Of a DNA stretch of 17,085 nucleotides, positions 1-9,600 are shown piece by piece. The number at the start of each line of letters is the position of its first letter. Position 1 is the first letter of the stretch. Origin of the DNA: Oscillospiraceae bacterium (lineage in GTDB: Bacteria > Bacillota_A > Clostridia > Oscillospirales > JAAYXM01); NCBI GenBank assembly GCA_017408185.1, contig JAFQVE010000016.1:1-17085 (forward strand). The letters run 5' to 3'. The notes beneath the pieces are model-generated. The model had not been told where the DNA came from, did not search any database, and was given only the letters and a program-made list of their open reading frames with translations. Position numbers and translations under genes: made by a program.

Positions 1-43
1 ACACAGGAAGCTCGTCTTCAAAACGCCTGAGAAGATTTTTCAA
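1..43 (-). CDS. Possible 5' end of an unidentified gene downstream of trmB (cut by window edge)
   Basis: After the trmB stop, the minus strand shows GAGG, an 8-nt spacer and a TTG codon at 43-41. The frame stays open to the window edge and reads MKNLLRRFEDELPV. A GTG at 52-50 is in the same frame. The closeness to trmB and the ribosome-binding-like GAGG suggest a co-transcribed next gene. Only 14 codons are visible, so chance openness is quite possible, and no family can be named. Confidence 0.3.
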   Translation of the reverse strand, partial: MKNLLRRFEDELPV

Positions 44-57
44 ATCCCGCACCTCGC

Positions 58-711
58 TTAAGTCCGCAGAATAGAGCCACTCGGCTTATATGCCTCTACC
101 CTGTAAATATTCATTCCCTGCTCCATAAAGCGCGCTTCGTACTCCGTAACGACATTCGGAATCCCGCTTGCCGCCAGATCGAAGGTGATGTTACGCAGAC
201 GCAGTCCGTATTCAGACATCGAATTGAGCGAAAACTCAAAAAGCTTTGAATTGTCTGTTTTGAAATATAAAAATCCGTCACCGGAAAGCACCTTATCATA
301 TCTTGCGAGGAAATCTCCGTGAGTAAGACGGCGCTTTGCCTGCTTTTTCTTCGGCCACGGGTCGCTGAAATTGAGATAAATACCGTCTATTTCCCCGTCT
401 TCAAATATTTCACACAGACGCTCTGCATCAACATCAAGAAAACGCACGTTTTTTATCTCCTGCTTCATAGCCTTTTCCATAGCCATAACAAGAGCTCCCT
501 GTTCGCGCTCAATGCCTATAAACAGTGTTTTCTCATCATTCTTCGCAGTCTCCGTTATAAATCTGCCTTTGCCGCAGCCTATCTCTATGCATATTCTCTC
601 AAACCCGAAGCTTCCCTTCCACTTGCCACGCATTTTTTCCGGTTCTGCAGGGCAAACGGGCGCACATTTTGCAAGGCGACTTTCAAGGTTCGGCTTTTTC
701 CTCATTCTCAA
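58..711 (-). CDS. trmB: tRNA (guanine-N7-)-methyltransferase TrmB
   Basis: SAM-dependent methyltransferase of the TrmB family. The family methylates N7 of G46 in the variable loop of many tRNAs, in the cytoplasm. The 217-aa product is the usual size. Visible motifs are the SAM-binding EIGCGKGRF (about 43-51), an acidic strand end IGIEREQGA (66-74), the family signature NFSDPWPKKK (114-123) followed by KRRL, and the C-terminal TEYEARFMEQG (189-199). The start is the TTG at 711-709, giving MRMRKKPN as in relatives. It lies 10 nt from GGGAGAG (722-728). The frame is open further upstream to an ATG at 753, but that codon lies upstream of the -10 box, so it cannot be the start of this transcript. 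The gene has its own promoter and is probably a housekeeping gene unrelated to the polysaccharide block. Confidence 0.95.
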   Translation of the reverse strand: MRMRKKPNLESRLAKCAPVCPAEPEKMRGKWKGSFGFERICIEIGCGKGRFITETAKNDEKTLFIGIEREQGALVMAMEKAMKQEIKNVRFLDVDAERLCEIFEDGEIDGIYLNFSDPWPKKKQAKRRLTHGDFLARYDKVLSGDGFLYFKTDNSKLFEFSLNSMSEYGLRLRNITFDLAASGIPNVVTEYEARFMEQGMNIYRVEAYKPSGSILRT

Positions 712-743
712 AGTGCTCACACTCTCCCATTGTATAATGTAAT

Positions 744-772
744 ATTTTATCACAAACCGAAGCGCGTTTCAA
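744..772 (-). promoter_or_regulatory. Sigma70-type promoter of trmB
   Basis: On the minus strand TTGAAA (772-767) is followed by exactly 17 nt and TAAAAT (749-744), with a TG just before the -10. The predicted transcript start, near 737, gives a 5' leader of about 26 nt containing GGGAGAG and the TTG start of trmB. The -35 box lies inside an inverted repeat (see 764-803). Confidence 0.65.
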
Positions 773-803
773 CATTTTTTTGGAGAAAAAGAGATTGAAA
801 CGC
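764..803. repeat. Inverted repeat around the trmB -35 box
   Basis: GCGTTTCAA (764-772) and TTGAAACGC (795-803) are perfect 9-bp inverted copies. The 22-nt spacer itself carries a T-run facing an A-run, so a longer imperfect hairpin is possible. The left arm contains the trmB -35 hexamer. It could be a regulator site, or part of the transcript end of the upstream sugar-isomerase gene. No specific protein can be named. Confidence 0.45.
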
Positions 804-815
804 ATCAAAAACGCT

Positions 816-865
816 AAAGCACCTGTTCACAACCTCCCGGACGGAGAAGCTGCAACAGGTGCTTT
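816..865 (-). terminator. Terminator-like hairpin after the catabolic block
   Basis: AAAGCACCTGTT (816-827) and AACAGGTGCTTT (854-865) form a perfect 12-bp stem. The 26-nt loop can itself fold (CTCC 834-837 with GGAG 843-846). On the minus strand the stem is followed by AGCG and a run of five T. It lies 33 bp beyond the stop of the gene ending at 899, where a terminator for that transcript is expected. The long loop and interrupted T-tract make it less than textbook. Confidence 0.6.
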
Positions 866-898
866 TCAATGTTTCCTCTTTTTCACAGTTAAAAAAAC

Positions 899-1750
899 TT
901 ACTTTTGTTTTGCTGTTTCGATTTTTCTTATAAGATTTCTTCCAACCTGCTCTGCATATTTTGCGGCAACGGGGATAAGCTCGTCATCCATCTGCTCACT
1001 GAAGAAATTGCAGGCTTCATAAGTGAAATCGCCCCGGTAATCCGTTTCTGCCAGTGCTTTGCATATCGAGTTCCAGTCAAGCTTTCCCGTATACGGAAGC
1101 GCGTGGTTATCATTAATACAGTCAACATCGTGGATATGAAGAGCCTGCACTCTTTTTCCAAGTCCGTCCAGAAGATTCGGAACCGTATCGCTGACAAGCG
1201 CGGCGTGACCGGTATCTAAGCAGGCGACAATATATTCGCTTGCAAGCGTATCTATATATTCGCAGAATTCCTCGCTGTGCGAGCATACGCCGCTCACAAT
1301 AGCCTTTTTATCCGGATCCGGACTGTACATATTCTCTATGGCGATTTTTATATTATGCTTTTCAGCGTGAGGAATAAGTAACCTGAAAAATGCCATATTG
1401 CGCTCAAACAATGCTTTTTTCTGCCACCTGTATCCGTCACCGCGGTCCTTTATGGGATGAACAACAATGACTTTTGCGCCGATACGTGCCGCCATTTCGA
1501 TTGAGCGTACAATTTCTTCATACTCTGTGCCGCTGTCCGAGCTCGGTATCGGTGCGTGAGCCTGATTGCATACAATTCCAAGCCCGTCGGCATATTTTTT
1601 TATTTCATCGGCATATGCAAGATAATCTTTCCCGTAGCCGAACTTCATTGTAAAATCAAACGCATCAAAACCTGCATCATACAGAATTTTAATGGCTCCT
1701 TTATCAGAAAAGCGTTCCGACAGCTTTGCCGTACACATGGAAAGTTTCAT
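899..1750 (-). CDS. Sugar phosphate isomerase/epimerase-like TIM-barrel protein
   Basis: Cytoplasmic 283-aa protein of the xylose isomerase-like / AP endonuclease 2 TIM-barrel superfamily, whose members isomerise or epimerise sugars and related compounds using a divalent metal. Visible strand-end motifs fit the metal and substrate site: QAHAP (H65), VVHP (H98), AIEN (E139), CLDTGHA (D179, H182), HIHD (H207) and TYEA (E245). There is no signal peptide. It is the last gene of the minus-strand block, 30 bp after the GH20 gene, with a weak GAGAG ribosome site about 12 nt upstream of the ATG. Position suggests it converts a monosaccharide released by the upstream enzymes. The exact substrate cannot be read, because this superfamily is very diverse. 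An inositol- or uronate-related isomerase is equally possible. Confidence 0.8.
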   Translation of the reverse strand: MKLSMCTAKLSERFSDKGAIKILYDAGFDAFDFTMKFGYGKDYLAYADEIKKYADGLGIVCNQAHAPIPSSDSGTEYEEIVRSIEMAARIGAKVIVVHPIKDRGDGYRWQKKALFERNMAFFRLLIPHAEKHNIKIAIENMYSPDPDKKAIVSGVCSHSEEFCEYIDTLASEYIVACLDTGHAALVSDTVPNLLDGLGKRVQALHIHDVDCINDNHALPYTGKLDWNSICKALAETDYRGDFTYEACNFFSEQMDDELIPVAAKYAEQVGRNLIRKIETAKQK

Positions 1751-1780
1751 ACTGATTTTTCTCTCTTTTATCGTTTTAAA

Positions 1781-3661
1781 TTACATCAGAACATTTGCGG
1801 TTACGTTTTTAACCCATATATTATTGCCCACAACCGGATGCTCCTGATCTTTGCAAGGCATAAACGGAAGGCGTTCACGCTCAAGCTCGTCAAGCTTTTC
1901 AACTTTGCCTGTAAGATAGTCATTAAGACGCGCCACTGAAACTTCAAGCCTTCGCAGTACTCCGCCAAGCTTTAAATCAAGGCTGTCAAGACCAATAATC
2001 TGATTTTCACGGTTCCACTGTTCCGTTACGGAATCACAGAACACACGCATACGGGAGATTATTTCCGGAAGAGTTTCGCTTGCGATTTCTGTAAGCTTTT
2101 CTCTGTTTCCGGCGTGGTATGCGTTATACAATTCTGTTCCGACATCGCATTTAAGCTCAAGAACTCTGCACAAATCGCGTTCAAGCTCAAACAAATATGC
2201 CCATTTGGGATTTTTTTCGGCATATGTATCAAACTCTTTCGCCCATTTTGCAAAGTGTTCTCTGTAATACGGTGCTACGTGCTTATCAAAAAGCCCCATA
2301 AGCACATCCTGATATAACAGATAAAGCTCCGGATTGAACCGGCCTTCCGTTGGATCGTTATCCTTTTCAAGAAGCCCCGGCATATCAAGATTATAAAACT
2401 CATCATAATTTGCCGACATACAGGTTTCAAAGCGCTTTCTGATATTCTCCGCATCGTTTCTGTAACACATTTCAGCCCAGAGCTGAAGATTCGGCGTCAT
2501 GGAATAGTTTGAAGCAAGGTTACCGTTATCTCCCCACGCTGTCACTATCACTTCTCTCACGCCGTTTTTTCTGCAACACTTATGCTGAACTCTGCAGGTC
2601 TTTTCAGCATATCTGTTATTTGGTGAAAAGCCGCTCCATTTCCAGGCACCCGGAGCAAATATAACGTTATCGGTTACATCCTTATGAAGCCTGAACATTC
2701 CGTCCACAAGTTCTTCATCATAGTTGTAATAATCCCAGTAAACAAGCTCCACATCGTCCGGGAATTGCTTTACAAGCTCCGCATCCATCGGCTTGTCTAT
2801 ATGATAATACGCCTGTGTGGGTGATGTCACGCGGAAGAACATATCGCCCCACATCATCGGACGGAAGCCATACTTTCGCGCGATTTCAAACACCTTTTTG
2901 CAATGCTGAAGCATAAGCTCAAGGCGTGGCTTGTAGCCTTTTGTGTCAAGATATCTTCCAAGCCCCAATGTATGCGCTTCATCAAGACCTATATTTATTC
3001 TGCGGCTTGTAAAGCACTCTGCCATTGTTTTGAATTCACACTCTATAAATTCATATGTATCAGGACTGTCCACAAGCAGGATTGCATCTGTGTCCATAAG
3101 CTTTTCGCTGTCTGCCCAGCGAAGGAATGTCGAAAGATGACCAAGCGTCTGGATGCACGGTGTAAGCTCTATTCCGAACAGCTTTGTATACTCATCCATT
3201 TTCCTGATATCTTCTTTTGTAAAACGAGGTCTCATATATCCGAAATACGGATATTCTTTCATTTCAAAGGAGTCCTCGGTATAAAGCTGAATCATGGAAT
3301 ATCCCATAAGAGCAAGGCGACAGGTCATTTCCTTAAACGTTTCAAGGGTTACAACTGCGTTTCTTGAGCAATCGAGCATAAAGCCGAGAACATCATAACA
3401 GGGATTTTCTGATATTCCAAACGCTTTCGTGGTTTCCTTCATTTTTTCAACCAGCAAGCCTATGCAGCGGAAAATGTGGTAGCTCTTTGAATAGAACACA
3501 TTTCCTTTTTTCCCGTCCCACAATATTCGGATATCTCCCTCTTGTTGTTCAAACGCAACTTCAAAGCCTGTTTCGCTCAGCTCAATACCAAGTATTGAGC
3601 TGAGTTCTGCAGCAGCTTTCATTTGCAGATCATCAAGACCTTTAAAATTAAATTTAAGCAT
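1781..3661 (-). CDS. GH20 beta-N-acetylhexosaminidase, GcnA-like, cytoplasmic
   Basis: Predicted exo-enzyme removing terminal beta-linked GlcNAc or GalNAc (possibly sulfated) from oligosaccharides. The 626-aa length and motif order match the GH20 clade of streptococcal GcnA (about 627 aa): FMLDCSRNAV (94-103), QLYTEDSF (125-132), PYFGYMRPRF (138-147), TPCIQTLGHLSTF (167-179), then NIGLDEAHTLGLGRY (223-237). That last motif carries the Asp227-Glu228 pair typical of GH20 substrate-assisted catalysis. Further on are VYWDYY (307-312), GAWKWSGF (338-345) and VTAWGDNG (373-380). There is no signal peptide, so it acts inside the cell on imported fragments. The chosen ATG (3661-3659) lies 8 nt after GGGAG. 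An earlier in-frame ATG at 3676 overlaps the stop of the giant upstream gene and has no fitting ribosome site. The 14-bp gap to that gene implies co-transcription. Confidence 0.93.
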   Translation of the reverse strand: MLKFNFKGLDDLQMKAAAELSSILGIELSETGFEVAFEQQEGDIRILWDGKKGNVFYSKSYHIFRCIGLLVEKMKETTKAFGISENPCYDVLGFMLDCSRNAVVTLETFKEMTCRLALMGYSMIQLYTEDSFEMKEYPYFGYMRPRFTKEDIRKMDEYTKLFGIELTPCIQTLGHLSTFLRWADSEKLMDTDAILLVDSPDTYEFIECEFKTMAECFTSRRINIGLDEAHTLGLGRYLDTKGYKPRLELMLQHCKKVFEIARKYGFRPMMWGDMFFRVTSPTQAYYHIDKPMDAELVKQFPDDVELVYWDYYNYDEELVDGMFRLHKDVTDNVIFAPGAWKWSGFSPNNRYAEKTCRVQHKCCRKNGVREVIVTAWGDNGNLASNYSMTPNLQLWAEMCYRNDAENIRKRFETCMSANYDEFYNLDMPGLLEKDNDPTEGRFNPELYLLYQDVLMGLFDKHVAPYYREHFAKWAKEFDTYAEKNPKWAYLFELERDLCRVLELKCDVGTELYNAYHAGNREKLTEIASETLPEIISRMRVFCDSVTEQWNRENQIIGLDSLDLKLGGVLRRLEVSVARLNDYLTGKVEKLDELERERLPFMPCKDQEHPVVGNNIWVKNVTANVLM

Positions 3662-3675
3662 GTTTTCTTCTCCCA

Positions 3676-6600
3676 TTACTTCTCATCAAAAGAATTGAGT
3701 ATTCTGTACAGAAGAACTGCAACCTCTGCACGCGTTGTGTACTCCGTCGGTGCAATAAATCCGTTTTTACCGTTCACAAAGCCTGCTCCGATGAGTGCGG
3801 AGGCGGCATCACGTGCGTATGGTGCAACGGTAGTGAAGTCGGGGTATTGCGGTTCGCCGCAAGCGTCGAGCCCTACGCCAAGCTTCTGCAAAGCACGGTA
3901 TACTATCACCATCATATCCTGACGGGTGATGTTATTTCGCGGTGCGAACTTGTTTTCTCCTATACCACCTATTATACCATTATTCCTTGCAATTGCAAGC
4001 TCGGATGCGAAGTAATCAGCGGCCGATACATCTGCAAAGTTTTCCGCGTTATCACTTGTGAGCCTGAACGCACGCACAAGAAGCAGAGCAAAGTCTGCGC
4101 GCGTGATGTTTGATGCCGGAGAAAACGTACTTGCAGACGTGCCCTTTATTATTCCATCTTCTGCAAGCGTGTTTATTGCATCTGTCGCCCATGCGTGGTC
4201 AGAAAGGTCGATGAAGTTCGGAACGTCGGAAACGCCGTTGTCTGCGTTAGATTCAGTAGAATCATCAGCATTGTCCGTTTTATCAGCATTATCCGTTGTA
4301 TTCTCCGGCTTGTCGGCCGGTGCGGCACCACCGCCGCCACCTCCACCGCCACCTGCCGGCGTTGACGGTGTTTCCGTTTTGTCAGATATGTTATCAGACG
4401 GTTTTCCGGTTGTCGAACCATATACCGTTACGGTAAAGTGAAGGGTGGTTTCACGTCCGTTTTCATCACGAGCTGTAACAGCAAAGTGGTTTTCTCCTAT
4501 CTGCGATGCATCAGGTTTCCATGTGATATTTCCGTTTCCGGCATTAACGCTTGCACCGCGCGGAATACTTTTCGCAATATACTCAACCCAGCTTCCATCC
4601 TCGCAAGCAGCATTCAGCTTTACAGAAACCGAATTCCCTGCAGATACCGTAATATTTTTCGCAACCGGATCAAACACCGGTGCACCATCGTTCACAACCG
4701 ATAAAGGAACTGAAATCTTCTGTCCCTTTGCAATGTTGTATACAAATCCAAGCGAAGTATCTTCTGCATTTCTGTAGCTTCTTACCGGTGAAACCGTTCC
4801 GATATCAAGACGGATTCCGTCATCTGTCTTTTCAGCATTGCAAATTCTGTACGCACCGTTCTGAACTCCGTCATTTTCGGTAAATACGTATTTACCGGCA
4901 AGCGAATCAGCATCAACAACATCGTTCGTTGTAACATAAATTGAGTTTTTGAGAGAAAGCTCACGCGTGAAGTCCGAAATCACTCCTGAAATCCGCGAAG
5001 TGAGATTTTCCTCTTCTCCGATAACATCTCCGTCGTGGACATAAGTGTAAATGACCTTTCCTTCTGCATTGACGCTGTAAACCCCGACAAAGCCCCGGAA
5101 GCTTATGTTTCTTTCTCCATCGGTAACCGTATAGAGAACGGTGTTATCCGTCGCATACATTACGTAATCCACTCTTCCGTCCGTGCGGAGAACCTTTACC
5201 GCCTTTGCAACGTCCGTTCCGACCGGTGTTCCTTCTGCCGGAGTTATCGTAAGCGCCGACATTTCCGCAATATACCGCTCATTACGATACGGTTCATAGA
5301 CGGTTGTGTAAAGCGAATCAAGATTCTCACCCTTTCTGCGGGCAAGAACGTATTCAAGAGTTTTCGGAATGCCTTTGTTTTCCGACTTATTCGCAACATT
5401 ACCGCTTGTAAGCGCGACCTCGTCAAGCGCAAAGTCGTTAAGCATGGTCATTCTCAGGTGCAGACCCTTGCCATCCCTAAGCACCTTGCGGAAATCAGTA
5501 ATCTTAAAGTCAACCGAGAAGCTGCCGACGTTTTCCGCACGCCTTATATTCTTCATCCACGTATATCCGCGCGGATAGATAAAGTCTGCGGCAACGTGTG
5601 TGTTTGACGGATCAGGGCCGTACGGAACATCCTTACCTGCATACGAACCGACAAACTCTCCGTTTTCCGTGCCGTCATCGGTCTGATATTTCAGCTCTCC
5701 CAGACCTTCGGTTTCGTATATCTCATCCGACAGACCGTGGAAACTGTAGATATGATCGTATCCGCCTTTTACGCGGAAAAAGTCCACACCGTAAGATACA
5801 TCGTCACCGGCATTTATCATAAGAAGCGTTCTGCGGTAGATATCCGTTTCGGTGTACGCACCGGAAGCATCAATATCCATAACCTTCACTTCTCCCGCAT
5901 CGTCAAAATGCTTCGGATAGCCGTGAGGACCGATATCGACCTGAGACTTTTCATTTACCGTGACGGTATTATGTGCAACAGTTGCTTCCATCCACTGATA
6001 TCTGTGCGGGTCCGTACTTGCGACCTCCGGATATCCGTTATCCGGCGCAACATTAAGGCCGAATGCCTCAATGCCGAGATTTAAAGTATCAAGATGTCCG
6101 TGTCCCTGATTTCTGCCGAAATATATCCAGTAATCACGCATATTGTTGTAATGGGTGATATGTCCCATATCTGCGTATTTTGCACCGTCCCGGAGTACAG
6201 CGAAGCCATATCCCGTAAGCATTTCGCTTTCCTGAACAAATCCTTCACCTATACGGTCGAGAACTTCCTGTTTCATCCGTTCCGGATCTTTTGTGAAGAT
6301 ATCATAATGCAGGCCGTCTGCCGTGTTTCCGTTTCTCTTATATATGTATGCGGCAAGCTCCTCTCCTACCGGTGAGTCCTTAAGGCTGCGGAATCCCGCA
6401 GTAAGCATATTGATATCGTCCATATAATCAATTGATGCAACGGCACCTGAATCACCTATCTGTACTGTATACGAATCCGACAAGACAAGCGGAATATAAA
6501 CGGTGAACATCTTCGCAAACTTCGGGTTCTGGTAAAGGTCATACTTTTTATCTTTACTGTACATCTGCAGCATATCGGCACATTCGTAAAGATTTTCCAC

Positions 6601-9600
6601 CCACGCGCTGTTATAGTTTGGTGATGACTCGTCACCCGCACCGTCGCGGTCAACGGCATTCACAAGCTGAACACTTAAATTTCCGCCTGTACATTTTGCG
6701 GTATTGTTGTTTCTGTCCTCCGACCATTTGCCCGGCTGATATATCCAGTCAACTATCGCGCTGCTTTCCGGCTCTGTATCAAGAACAAGTGCCGCTGCCG
6801 CAAGCATTCTCTGCTGAAGACCGAAGTTACCGGAAATGTTTCCTTCCTTTGCCGCAACAAACGACTCACGGAGAAGCCCGTCCTCAATATTTGCCCAGAT
6901 TTTATCTCCGCTTGTTTTTGTGTTTTCAAGGTTATATTTTTTCGCCTTTTCCGAAAGGAATTTTATAACCTCGGGGTCATTCCGCATCGGGTATGCCGCA
7001 TCGGCATACTGGATAAACGTTGTTGTATATGTACAATCATTTATCCTTCCGTAAATTTTACCGAAGCCCGAGCCGCCGTGTGCAATCAGGTACATATTAT
7101 CCCACTGCTTGTATGAAAAGCTCGGGAAAACGTCTGCAATGCGGTCTACGAGAACACAAAGTGCTCTTCCGTATCTGCTGTCGTCGGTATATAGATACGC
7201 TTTACCGAGGTTAAGCAGATTTCTGTTTACCTCTTTCCACACCTCGTGCGTGTAGTATGCTATATATCCGTGACGCTCCTCAACATCATTTTCATATTTT
7301 CTGCCCGGGAGATATCCGAGACCGTCATCAACACCCCATCGCTTTCCGTCCACCTTTGCTCCCGTGCGCGGGTCTTTGTTGTAAAGCTCCGATTCCGGGT
7401 TATAAAGCTCGGGATAAAGCTCGTTGAAAAGCGCATCCTTCTCGCCTCGTGCTACTGCCTCGGCATTAGCTTTTACAGCGCGGTCGCGGTCGTAATATCC
7501 GTGCTCATCAAGTCCGCGCTCATACAGAAGCCCGAAATCGTTTGAAGGGAAAAGACGTTTACAGTCAGGACACTGAATCTTCCACTTTCTCGAGTAGATA
7601 TCCACATCAAACGCGCCGCCCTTGCGGTCTCCGTATTCCGCGGCATTATCGTTTCCGCAGTAACGGCAATAGATATAGTCGGGATCACCCTCTGCGCCTA
7701 CCTGTTTTGAACGCGGAAGTCCTTCACCGGTTATATGGTCATAAAGATACTCGTAAGTCTGAAGAGCATCATCTCCGTTTTTCACTGCAATATCTGCAAG
7801 CTCACGCGCCCAGTCGTATTTTTTTATGTTCTCGCGCGCTGCTGCACGGCGCTCATCTGTATAGTAAGTTGAAGCTTTCTTCTCTGTCGGTTCTCGGAAC
7901 ACAATTTCAACCGGTTTGCCGGTGACGGTATCGCCTGTGAGATTCGTGCCTGCACGGACAAGCACGGTTCCGGCGCTTTCCAGCCTGACATATTCCCCGT
8001 CACAAATCTCGCCGGCATCACCGACAATTTCATATGTAACATCGGAATTTGAAAGCTTAAAGCTTTTTCCGCTGTTAAACAGTACAGTTGCGGAAAGCTT
8101 TACCTTTTCGCCCGCAAAATTCATTCCGTCAGCAGAAACCGTAACGTCTTTTATTCCGCTTGTGTCCGTTACGGTTATCTCCTGCTTTGCAGTCATTGTT
8201 CTTCCGTTGTGCGTTACGCTGACATAAACATTTGTAACCCCGTGGCCGGTTGCAGTTATAATTCCGTCTGTACATTCCGCTACGGAATCATCCTCTGTGC
8301 CGTACACAACATAAAGCTCATCCTCCGGAATTTCCGTACTGTCAAGAAGGCGGGCTTCAAACTCGACCTTTGTCTTGTCCGCTGTGCCGTCAGGGTATAT
8401 TTTCAGTGTCTTTTCTTCCGTTTCAATATCAAGGAATCTGAAAATATTGCCCGCATCAAGCGTCAGAACACCCGGATACTGGCGAAATCCCGTCAATCCC
8501 TGCCTGCTTGCAACGAAAACGAGGTTATATACTCCTGCAGTAAGGTCAACGCCCGAAAGCTCTGTCGTTGCGGCTTCCGCGTTATCCTCTGCATAGTATG
8601 CGACCTCACCGCCTACCGGCTCTGCCGCAGAAAGCGCGGCATCTATATCCGCTACATCTCCCGGGAGAATATAAACCTTACCGTAGCCGCCGCTTGTGTT
8701 GCTCTTTCCGTGCGTGAGCGTGGCAAAATATCTTGCGCTTCTTGTCACCTTGATGCGAAGTGCAACCCATTCATTTTCTGCTCCCGTGCGAAGCTCTGCG
8801 CCCCACTTGTGAATCTGGCTGTTTGCAACACTTGCTCCCTTTGCATCATGGTATTTCCACAGTCCGCGTTCCTGTCCGTATTCCGTAACGGAGTTCAGCT
8901 TGTCAGAGTTTGTAAGCCCTTCGTTAAAGTCGTATGTAAAAATGCTTTTGAGCGTCCCTGCCTTGCCTACTTTTACATCAAAGCTTGCAGATGCGTTTTT
9001 GTTCTTCATCTCGACAAAAACTTTTGTTGTTCCTTCCATAACGCCGGTAACGTAACCGCTTTCGTCAACGGTTGCGACAGAATCGTTTTCAACCGAGAAA
9101 TCAAACTCCGATGCGTCTATTTTCTTTTCGCTCTCATCGCTCATAAGCGCCGTAACGACGGTCTGTGCCGATGTGCCGACCGTTACATCCTCATAAAGCT
9201 CTGCGGAGATTGACATAGGCAATGCTTCTTTTCCACCGTCAAGAACGAGATATGAGAGATAATGCGCAGAGCGGTTTTTATCACCTGTGTAATTGGGTGA
9301 GTTTCCGGCGTATGTAAATACAAGAAGGTGCTCTCCCGCAGCTTCGAAGGTGTAATTACCTAAAAGCGTTTCCATCGTGGATGCACTCTGTTCTTCGCTG
9401 TAAAAATCAACCGTGTTTTTCAGCTTGTACTTCGGGTTTGTAAGTCCTGCATTGACATCCGCACCTTCAGGCATAACATAAAGCCGACTTACACCGCCCT
9501 GTGCCGCCGTTATGTGACCGAGCGAGAGCTTATATGTACCCGGCGCAGGGACATTAATCGCAAGCGCAAACCAGTTCCCTGCGGCAAGCTTCTGCACCTG

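Noticed and set aside
712..753. Upstream ATG start for trmB at 753
   Set aside because: The codon lies upstream of the -10 box, and the extra residues MIKYYIIQWESVST do not resemble TrmB N-termini; TTG at 711 has a ribosome site and gives the family start.
3662..3676. ATG at 3676 as start of the GH20 gene
   Set aside because: It overlaps the preceding stop and lacks a fitting ribosome site; the ATG at 3661 follows GGGAG at 8 nt and gives the family's usual length.
8209..9213. A 334-codon open frame on the plus strand inside the giant lyase gene
   Set aside because: It is antisense to modules and Ig domains that read as real protein. Its translation is Cys/Arg-rich with no recognisable motif or ribosome site. 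The same holds for the other plus-strand open frames at 319-798, 2903-3367, 5035-5607 and 9514-9987.
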